From Ardenticatenaceae bacterium (GTDB lineage Bacteria > Chloroflexota > Anaerolineae > Promineifilales > Promineifilaceae), in the NCBI GenBank assembly GCA_020634245.1, contig JACKCC010000015.1, positions 62,001 to 126,000 of the forward strand: a DNA stretch of 64,000 nt, written 5' to 3'. Shown piece by piece: positions 42,723 through 49,323 of this stretch; position 1 is the first letter of the stretch, and each line of letters opens with the position of its first letter. Position numbers and translations under genes: made by a program. The notes under the pieces were generated by a model that saw nothing but the letters and a program-made list of their open reading frames with translations, ran no database searches and had not been told where the DNA came from.

Positions 42723-43070
42723 GCTTTGCTCCTTGTTTGGGGGTGGTGGGGGAAACGGCCGTTTCCCCGGCTCCAAAACCCCCACAGGTCAACCAGTTCC
42801 CCGCAAGTGCGCCAACCAGAAGGGTTTGATCTGCGGGAATTGCTATTTGGTCCGCAAAATTTCTATTCTCTCATGGACATTATAACCGAATTACCACCAC
42901 TTCTTTTTCTATTTGCCCAATTTAATAACAAGACGGAAACGGCCGTTCCTGCGGAAGTACGGCCGTTTTCTCAAGAATGGATGAGCAGTTCAATAAAGAA
43001 TGGCCTGAGGTTCGATTCTCGTCCGTCTCTTTGCTAAAATCGCCTGAGTTTTTGGCGATAGGAGATTTTC
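42723..43070. other. Divergent intergenic region with octamer hairpins and tRNA-like tail
   Basis: The 348-bp gap between divergent genes has three ACGGCCGT copies (near 42756, 42940 and 42960). One lies in a longer palindrome, GGGGGAAACGGCCGTTTCCCC. Near 43009-43019 is GGTTCGATTC, a tRNA T-loop-like string. A 7-bp match AGACGGA (42931) / TCCGTCT (43022) could mimic an acceptor stem, but other arms do not fold. AGGAG near 43060 serves the next gene. Confidence 0.5.
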
Positions 43071-43673
43071 ATGGCAAATCAATATTGCGCCCAATGCGGC
43101 GCAGAACTGGAATCGGGAGCGCGTTTTTGTACGGAATGCGGCGCATCTCAATCTAGAAAACAAGACCGCCGTTCTCCCCAGGCAAATCAGTCGCAAAATA
43201 AATTGTCATGGCCGATGATTTTATTGGTGGTCGGCGCGTTGTTGCTGGTTGGCGGGGCAGCGTTTTACCTGTTTTACAACCCTGAACCGGCTCCGGCCAT
43301 CACGACAAATCCTCCGGCAAATACCGCTGAAGAGAGTATTCCCTATCCTGAGGTGGCCCGAATTTCAGCTGCGGAAGCGAAAACGGATGTTGATGCGGGA
43401 ACGGCCGTTCTCCTTGACGTCCGCCCCCAGGAAGATTACCAAACCCTTCACGCCGCCAATGCCATTTCCATTCCCGATTCAGAAATAAATCACCGCTTCC
43501 CGGAACTGCCCCAGGATGTAGCCATTTACACCTACTGTACTTGACCGAACGAAGAATCGAGCGCCCGTGCGGCGTCTACGCTTCAGGAACTGGGATTTAG
43601 CAATGTAAAAGCAATCAAAGGCGGTTTGGGCGCCTGGCAGGATGCGGGTTATCCTACAGCCAATGGTTCGTAG
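43071..43673 (+). CDS. Membrane-anchored rhodanese with predicted selenocysteine at the catalytic position
   Basis: A 200-residue product if the TGA at 43542-43544 is read as selenocysteine (residue 158). The N-terminus has a four-Cys zinc ribbon (Cys-Ala-Gln-Cys and Cys-Thr-Glu-Cys). A transmembrane helix follows at about residues 46-67, then an outward rhodanese domain with Leu-Leu-Asp-Val-Arg-Pro. The active-site loop reads Tyr-Cys-Thr-(TGA)-Pro-Asn-Glu-Glu-Ser-Ser-Ala-Arg. In relatives the TGA position is the catalytic Cys of the Cys-x-Cys-Pro-x-Glu loop. The frame continues 42 codons with normal rhodanese sequence (Lys-Gly-Gly-Leu-Gly-Ala-Trp) to TAG at 43671. A hairpin follows the TGA. 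The alternative is a recent nonsense mutation. Confidence 0.75.
43551..43584 (+). promoter_or_regulatory. Candidate bacterial SECIS hairpin
   Basis: Starting 7 bases after the TGA, GAAG/CTTC and CG/CG flank an upper stem GCGCC/GGCGT with loop CGTGC, separated by small internal loops including AAT on the 5' side. The apical loop lies about 21 bases from the TGA and has G in its second position, within the loose bacterial SECIS rules. A competing fold (GAGCG/CGCTT) exists. Folding was done by eye only. Confidence 0.45.
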
Positions 43674-43726
43674 CATTTTTTAACGACACAAAAAATAGAC
43701 AAACAGATTGTTTGTTCGCGGAATTT

Positions 43727-43770
43727 CCCCGGTAACTTTTAGATAGAAAGTTGCCGGGGATTTTTGTTTT
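43727..43770 (+). terminator. Rho-independent terminator after the rhodanese gene
   Basis: CCCCGGTAACTTT and AAAGTTGCCGGGG form a 13-bp stem with one mismatch and loop TAGATAG, followed by ATTTTTGTTTT. It lies 54 bases after the TAG at 43671. A terminator here rather than soon after the TGA supports the longer reading frame. Confidence 0.9.
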
Positions 43771-43913
43771 CAGGGAAGGATTGGAAACGGCCGTGATTGT
43801 GAAACAAAGTTGATATATCAACGTATATATCTGTGAAAGAATTCACAGCTTTGCCCGACTATTTCCCCACTGTGAACCCTTCGTATTGCAATCGAGTAAC
43901 GGAGTAAAAATTG

Positions 43914-44906
43914 ATGTTGGAACATTTTTTATTGGCAGACACCCATCCGGCGGGATATTCAAAGCCGGTGAAAACGCTGTATCCCGAAAAGAACATTGCA
44001 ACTTCAAATTTGGCGGCAGCCATCACGCGCCAGGCGAGCAAACAAACCTATTACACCATCCGGTTTTTAGTGGATCGTCCGTTAGCAGCCGATGCCTATC
44101 GCGCTTATGCCTATTTCCGCTGGGTCGATGACCAGCTTGATCAGGAAAACCTGGCGCGGCCGGAGCGGGCGGCATTTGTCGAGCGGCAGCGAACGATCAT
44201 CGACCGCACCTATCGCGGCGAACGATTTGGCAATTTGACGGCCGAAGAGCAGTTGGTTGTTGATCTGATTCAGAATGATCGCGGGCAAAATGACGGGCTG
44301 CGGGCTTACATCGACAATATGATGGCAGTTATGGTCTTTGATGCCGAGCGGCGCGGACGAACGATTACCCAAAAGGAACTGGTTGAATATACGCGTTGGC
44401 TGGCCACGGCCGTTACCGAAGCCCTGCACCACTTCATTGGCCACAACTGTGCTGCGCCGCAAGACGAAACGCGCTATCTGGCGGTCACCGCCGCCCACAT
44501 CACTCACATGCTGCGCGACACCATCGAAGACATCGATGGCGGTTATTACAATATTCCCCAGGAATTTTTGGCGGCGCATGGCATTGAAGCCTCTGACGTT
44601 AACAGCGACGTTTACCGTTTGTGGGTGCAAAGTCAGGTTCAATTGGCCCGCAGCTATTTTCAAATCGGCCGCGACTATTTGGCCCGCGTCCAGAATCCGC
44701 GCTGCCGCATTGCCGGTTACGCTTACATTGCCCGCTTTGAAGTGGTGCTGGATGCCATCGAAAAAGACGATTACCGGCTGCGCGCTGATTACCCTGAACG
44801 GAAAAACGGCCGTGCCGCATTGAAAATGGGCTGGTCGGCTTTGTCCCAGGTGTTTAGAGCACCTGGGGGAAATCATATGCCGTTTGTGGCAGAACCATCA
44901 TTGTGA
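43914..44906 (+). CDS. Phytoene/squalene synthase family protein
   Basis: A 330-residue all-helical prenyl synthase. The two Asp-rich Mg-diphosphate motifs are Asp-Asp-Gln-Leu-Asp (in Phe-Arg-Trp-Val-Asp-Asp-Gln-Leu-Asp) and Asp-Thr-Ile-Glu-Asp. These are followed by Gly-Gly-Tyr-Tyr-Asn-Ile-Pro. It joins two prenyl diphosphates head to head, giving phytoene or a related C30 product. GGAG lies 9 bases before the ATG at 43914. A CrtI-type desaturase gene follows, so carotenoid synthesis is the likely role. Confidence 0.88.
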   Translation: MLEHFLLADTHPAGYSKPVKTLYPEKNIATSNLAAAITRQASKQTYYTIRFLVDRPLAADAYRAYAYFRWVDDQLDQENLARPERAAFVERQRTIIDRTYRGERFGNLTAEEQLVVDLIQNDRGQNDGLRAYIDNMMAVMVFDAERRGRTITQKELVEYTRWLATAVTEALHHFIGHNCAAPQDETRYLAVTAAHITHMLRDTIEDIDGGYYNIPQEFLAAHGIEASDVNSDVYRLWVQSQVQLARSYFQIGRDYLARVQNPRCRIAGYAYIARFEVVLDAIEKDDYRLRADYPERKNGRAALKMGWSALSQVFRAPGGNHMPFVAEPSL

Positions 44907-44913
44907 AATTAAC

Positions 44914-44964
44914 TGGAGCGCGGACAGCTTGTCCGCAGCTAGCGGGCAGGCTGCCCGCGCTCCA
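44914..44964. repeat. Palindromic repeat, family F (GGAGCGCGG type)
   Basis: TGGAGCGCGGACAGC on the left and GCTGCCCGCGCTCCA on the right form a long stem between the phytoene synthase and desaturase genes. Related copies are at 46479-46554 and 58740-58790. Confidence 0.8.
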
Positions 44965-44987
44965 TTAAAGAATGTGGAGACTGTTTG

Positions 44988-46478
44988 ATGAATACTGGAA
45001 AAACTAAATCTGTTATCGTCATTGGTGCGGGAATTGGCGGGATTGCTACTGCTGCCCACCTGGCGCAGCGCGGCCTGCATGTCACCGTTGTTGAGAAAAA
45101 TGCCCGTCCTGGCGGCCGCTGCGATCGTTTCAGCCGTGAAGGCCACCAGTTTGATTCTGGCCCGACGTTGTTTGTCATGCCTCTGGTTTACGAAGCGGAA
45201 TTTGCTGCTCTGGGTGCTTCAATGCGTGAATTATTGGATTTGCAGCGTGTTGACCCGACTTATCACCTTTATTTCGACGACGGCAGCCGTCTGGCGCTCA
45301 CGTCGGACATGAAGCGGATGCAGGAACAGTTGGAGCAGTTCGAAGCAGGCAGCTTCCAGGGATTGATGCGCTATCTGGATGAAGGGCATCGCCATTACCA
45401 CACGGCGATGACGCAGTTGGTCAACCGGGATTTCCGCTCGGCCACTGAATTCTTTTCGCTGCGCAATCTGCCGCTGTTGTGGGGCATCAAACCATTGGCC
45501 CGCCATTACGATCACATGTCGATTTACTTTGATGATCCTCGATTGAAAGCAGCGTTTACCTTTCAGGACGTGTACATGGGTTTAAGTCCCTTTGAAGCGC
45601 CGGCCACTTTTTCGCTGATGCCCTACTCGGAGCTGGCGCATGGGGTCTGGTATCCCAAAGGCGGCATGTACAAAATTGTCGAAGCGCTGGTGGCGATTGC
45701 CGAGGCAGCCGGTGTGGAGTTTGAGATGGGCACGGCCGTTACCCAAATCCAAATCAACGGTGAGGTGGCGCAAGGGGTGGTGTTGGAAGACGGACGTTTC
45801 CTACCCGCCGACGCCGTAGTCGCCAACGCCGATCTGCCCTACGTTTACCAAAACCTGCTGCCGCCCAACGGCATGGCCGGAAGCCTGGATCGCAAGAAAT
45901 ATTCTTGCTCGACCATCAGCTTCTTCTGGGGCGTGGATAAAACCTACCCGTCGTTAGCGCCGCATACCCTCTTCCTGGCTGATGATTATCGGGGTAATTT
46001 TGACAGTATCATCAATGATTTAGCCCTGCCGCAAGACCCCAGCCTGTACATCCACGTCCCGACCCGGCTCGATCCTTCACTGGCCCCACCGGAGCAGGAC
46101 AGCATCATCGCCATCGTGCCGGTTGGCCACCTGGACGACAATGGGGGTCAGGAGTGGCGAGCCATCCGCGACCAGGCGCGACAGGACGTGTTCGCCCGTC
46201 TGTCCACGCTGGGCATCACCGACCTGGCCGAGCACTTGAAATTTGAGGTCAATTACACGCCGCTTTCCTGGCAGAAGCGGTATAATCTGGTTAAAGGGGC
46301 GACGCATGGATTGGGTCACACGTTAACCCAGTTGGGTTACATGCGGCCGCACAACCGGCACGCCCATTATCACAATTTGTATTTTGTTGGCGCCAGCACC
46401 CATCCCGGAACCGGTGTACCGACAGCGCTCGTTTCGGCCCGGCACACGGCCACGCGGCTGCTGGAAGACCAATTGTAA
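44988..46478 (+). CDS. Phytoene desaturase (CrtI family) FAD-dependent oxidoreductase
   Basis: A 496-residue flavoprotein. The N-terminal dinucleotide fold reads Ile-Gly-Ala-Gly-Ile-Gly-Gly-Ile and ends in Val-Val-Glu-Lys-Asn, followed by Arg-Pro-Gly-Gly-Arg-Cys. A C-terminal FAD motif Val-Gly-Ala-Ser-Thr-His-Pro-Gly-Thr-Gly-Val-Pro is typical of CrtI. It introduces double bonds into phytoene or a C30 analogue in the membrane. ATG 44988 with TGGAGA upstream is preferred over TTG 44985. It pairs with the synthase just upstream. Confidence 0.9.
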   Translation: MNTGKTKSVIVIGAGIGGIATAAHLAQRGLHVTVVEKNARPGGRCDRFSREGHQFDSGPTLFVMPLVYEAEFAALGASMRELLDLQRVDPTYHLYFDDGSRLALTSDMKRMQEQLEQFEAGSFQGLMRYLDEGHRHYHTAMTQLVNRDFRSATEFFSLRNLPLLWGIKPLARHYDHMSIYFDDPRLKAAFTFQDVYMGLSPFEAPATFSLMPYSELAHGVWYPKGGMYKIVEALVAIAEAAGVEFEMGTAVTQIQINGEVAQGVVLEDGRFLPADAVVANADLPYVYQNLLPPNGMAGSLDRKKYSCSTISFFWGVDKTYPSLAPHTLFLADDYRGNFDSIINDLALPQDPSLYIHVPTRLDPSLAPPEQDSIIAIVPVGHLDDNGGQEWRAIRDQARQDVFARLSTLGITDLAEHLKFEVNYTPLSWQKRYNLVKGATHGLGHTLTQLGYMRPHNRHAHYHNLYFVGASTHPGTGVPTALVSARHTATRLLEDQL

Positions 46479-46554
46479 TGGGAGCGCAGGCGTCCCGCCT
46501 GCTTCTGTAACTCATCCATAGATGCTCTTGGCGAACGGGACGTTCGTGCTCCCA
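46479..46554. repeat. Palindromic repeat, family F
   Basis: TGGGAGCGCAGGCGTCCCG on the left and CGGGACGTTCGTGCTCCCA on the right, with about 38 bases between. It lies between the desaturase and a membrane-protein gene. Confidence 0.78.
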
Positions 46555-46576
46555 TTTCAGGAGGAAAGGAATGCTA

Positions 46577-47368
46577 ATGCAAATTTCCAGGCGTGCTTAT
46601 GGGGTGTCTTGGATTGTGGTGGGGGGAACGGCCGTTGCCTCCGTCATTGGTTTATTGTATCCCGACCATCTCTATCCCACAGCCGAACTGCGCCAATCTT
46701 ATCTGACCAACGATGTGATCAACCTCATCATCGGCCTGTCCATCATCCTGATTGCTATATGGCTGGCGTGGCGCGGCCGGCTGTTAGGGCTGCTTCTTTG
46801 GCCGGGGGCGATGCTGTACGGGCTTTACAACTACATTGCCTACGTTGTTGGGCTTCCATTTGGTTGGAGCACCCTCTTGTATCTGGTCATTGTTCTGGGC
46901 AGTGGTCTGGCTATATTTGACGTTTTGAAAAGTATCGATGTTCAGCCTGTAGCAGCGCGGCTGGCTGACGCCGTGCCGGTCAAAACTTCCGGCTGGATTT
47001 TGCTTTTGTTTGGGCTGCTGTTTTTCCTTCGGGCTGTAAGCATGGTTGCCGATGCGGTTGTTGCTCGGACTGGACTGCCAGTTTCGGAACAAGGCGTTGT
47101 CATTGCCGACATTCTCATCTCGCCGCTTTGGATGGCTGGCGGGATGTTGCTCTTGCGGCGAAAGCCCTGGGGATATGTGGGCGGGTTGGGGCTGCTGTTC
47201 GCAGCCAGTATGTTGTTCATCGGTTTAATCGGGCTGCTTCTCTTGCAACCATTTTTTACCGAGGCGGCATTTGCGCTGACAGATGTCCTCGTTGTTGCTG
47301 CGATGGGTTTGATTTGTTTCGTTCCCTTTGCGTTGTTTGCGCGGGGCGTGGCAAAAAGCGAAATGTAG
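46577..47368 (+). CDS. Polytopic membrane protein, unknown function
   Basis: About 263 residues with roughly eight hydrophobic segments and short loops; no family recognised. AAGGA at 46566-46570 fits the ATG at 46577 better than that at 46571. It follows the carotenoid pair on the same strand after a family F repeat. Nothing else ties it to that pathway. Confidence 0.75.
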   Translation: MQISRRAYGVSWIVVGGTAVASVIGLLYPDHLYPTAELRQSYLTNDVINLIIGLSIILIAIWLAWRGRLLGLLLWPGAMLYGLYNYIAYVVGLPFGWSTLLYLVIVLGSGLAIFDVLKSIDVQPVAARLADAVPVKTSGWILLLFGLLFFLRAVSMVADAVVARTGLPVSEQGVVIADILISPLWMAGGMLLLRRKPWGYVGGLGLLFAASMLFIGLIGLLLLQPFFTEAAFALTDVLVVAAMGLICFVPFALFARGVAKSEM

Positions 47369-47446
47369 ACAGCTTGCGTATAGGTGTTGGGGCGTGCTTG
47401 AGAATTTTCGCCATGCAACAAAGCTGACCTGCGTTATAATTCCTGA

Positions 47447-48448
47447 ATGCAGTCGATTTTATTACATGCCCCATTGCTTCCCTGGCCGGTGAACTGGGAT
47501 GAAGTGTACGGCCGTACCGCGCCCATCCTCGTCGAAATAGGGTTTGGCAGTGGTCATTTCCTCATCGATTGGGCCAGACAGCGCCCCGACGCCAATGTGT
47601 TAGGACTGGAAATCTCGCTGCCTTCCCTGCGCAAGGGCGAGAGCAAAATCCGTAACACCGGATTGACCAACGTACGCGTCGTTCAGGGTGGCGCGCCGCT
47701 GGTATTGCAGGCATTGTTTGCCCCGGCCAGCCTCAGTGAAGTTTTTATCAACTTCCCCGACCCCTGGCGCAAAGAGCGCCACTACCACCGCCGTCTCATC
47801 AGCGATGAATTCCTGAATTTGCTGGCCACGCGGCTGTCTCCCGGCGGCCTGCTGGACATTGCCACTGACCATCCCGACTACGCGCCCTGGATTACCGAAC
47901 GGCTGGAGCGGACGCCCTATTTCGCCAGCCGTTTGCCAACGACATTTGTCACTGAGGATAACGAGCGGTTGCGTACCAAGTATGAGCTGATCGCCCTGGA
48001 GGAGGGGCGTACCTGTCATTATTTTAAGTGGCGGCGCAATGCGGAAACGGCCGTCAACCCCTTCCCGATCCCGGAGGAACTGCCTATGCCCCATATCATC
48101 ATGAGTTCGCCATTAAGTTTGGCCGAAATTGGCCAACGCTTTGAGCCGCAGCACACGTCCGATGGCGAGACCCACGTCAAGCTGCTGGAGATGTACCAAT
48201 CGTTTTACGACCAGAAGCTGCTCGTCGAAACCTACGTCAGAGAGGAGCCTTTGACGCAGCGCGTCGGCCTGTCGGTTTTCCGGCGGCAGACGGGCGAACT
48301 GGTCGTTGGTTTGCACGACGTCGGTTTTCCCCGGCCAACGCGCGGCATCCAACTGGCTATTGCCCATCTGGCGCAGTGGATTTTGGGACTGCATCCCGAC
48401 AGCACTGTTATCGCCAATAATTTGAGTAATGCGATATGGGAAACTTAA
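47447..48448 (+). CDS. trmB: tRNA (guanine-N7-)-methyltransferase with C-terminal extension
   Basis: A 333-residue protein. The first 210 residues are TrmB: the SAM site Val-Glu-Ile-Gly-Phe-Gly-Ser-Gly-His-Phe, then Leu-Gly-Leu-Glu-Ile, and the tRNA-methyltransferase motif Asn-Phe-Pro-Asp-Pro-Trp-Arg-Lys. It makes m7G46 in tRNA. About 120 extra C-terminal residues, absent from E. coli TrmB, recall the longer TrmB of some thermophiles and Aquifex. The end overlaps the next gene by 13 bases. Start ATG 47447 has no strong ribosome-binding site. Confidence 0.9.
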   Translation: MQSILLHAPLLPWPVNWDEVYGRTAPILVEIGFGSGHFLIDWARQRPDANVLGLEISLPSLRKGESKIRNTGLTNVRVVQGGAPLVLQALFAPASLSEVFINFPDPWRKERHYHRRLISDEFLNLLATRLSPGGLLDIATDHPDYAPWITERLERTPYFASRLPTTFVTEDNERLRTKYELIALEEGRTCHYFKWRRNAETAVNPFPIPEELPMPHIIMSSPLSLAEIGQRFEPQHTSDGETHVKLLEMYQSFYDQKLLVETYVREEPLTQRVGLSVFRRQTGELVVGLHDVGFPRPTRGIQLAIAHLAQWILGLHPDSTVIANNLSNAIWET

Positions 48449-49323
48449 CGGCCGAATCAAAATCGTCCCGGCATGACTGGCCGGTTCATGGCTGGATCGG
48501 GCTGGCACTGGTCGTTGTTTTTTGGATTTTGAACTGGTCCCTGCCCGGCCTGCGCACTCATTGGGCTTTCTTCCCCCTATGGTTGGGCTACTGCCTGACC
48601 GTCGATGCCCTCGTCTATCAACGGAAGGGTCATTCTCTGCTGACGCGAAATCCGCGGGCTTATGTGGCTCTTTTTTTAATTTCCCTGCCCTCCTGGTGGC
48701 TTTTTGAAGTCATCAACTGGCGGACGCGCAACTGGTTTTATGACGGCCGTCAATATTTCTCCGATCTGGCCTTTTTTGCCTACGCCTCACTGAGTTTTTC
48801 TACCGTTATGCCCGCTGTTTTTGGTACGGCCGAATGGATTGGTTCCTTCGATTGGCTGCAGCGTATCCGTCCTGGTTTCGTTATTCGGCCGACGCGCCGC
48901 GTTTTGTGGGGATTTTTCCTGACCGGCTGGCTGATGCTGGCTCTGCTGCTCATCTGGCCCGATTATTTCTTCCCCTTCGTCTGGATTTCAGTCTACTTTA
49001 TTTTGGAGCCGGTCAATGTCTGGCTAAAAAATCGCTCATTGGCCTCTGATGTGGCCATCGGCGACTGGCGGCCCGTATTCGCCTTGTGGCTGGGCGTGAT
49101 GATATGCGGTTTCTTTTGGGAAATGTGGAATTTTTATTCCTACCCCAAATGGATTTACCGGGTGCCGTATGTTGGCTTCTGGCATATTTTTGAGATGCCT
49201 TTGCTGGGGTATGGCGGGTATTTGCCGTTTTCCCTGGAATTGTTGGCCCTGTACCACCTGGTTATCGGTGCTTTCAAACGGGATTCTGCTCTTGATTTGG
49301 TGGCGAGGAACTCATGCAATTAG
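48436..49323 (+). CDS. Polytopic membrane protein, Trp/Tyr-rich, unknown
   Basis: A 295-residue protein with about seven predicted transmembrane helices and conserved-looking polar/aromatic clusters: Glu-Val-Ile-Asn-Trp-Arg-Thr-Arg-Asn-Trp, Phe-Phe-Trp-Glu-Met-Trp-Asn-Phe, and His-Ile-Phe-Glu-Met-Pro-Leu-Leu-Gly-Tyr. Acidic residues inside membrane segments suggest an enzyme or carrier. It overlaps trmB by 13 bases and the following fusion gene by 10, so all three are probably co-translated. I do not recognise the family. A role in lipid or carotenoid modification is only a guess from context. Confidence 0.72.
   Translation: MGNLTAESKSSRHDWPVHGWIGLALVVVFWILNWSLPGLRTHWAFFPLWLGYCLTVDALVYQRKGHSLLTRNPRAYVALFLISLPSWWLFEVINWRTRNWFYDGRQYFSDLAFFAYASLSFSTVMPAVFGTAEWIGSFDWLQRIRPGFVIRPTRRVLWGFFLTGWLMLALLLIWPDYFFPFVWISVYFILEPVNVWLKNRSLASDVAIGDWRPVFALWLGVMICGFFWEMWNFYSYPKWIYRVPYVGFWHIFEMPLLGYGGYLPFSLELLALYHLVIGAFKRDSALDLVARNSCN

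Noticed and set aside
43545..43673. Reading the rhodanese as a simple truncated protein ending at 43544
   Set aside because: Truncation there would remove the active-site loop, while the downstream frame keeps full rhodanese sequence; selenocysteine explains it better, though a nonsense mutation is not excluded.
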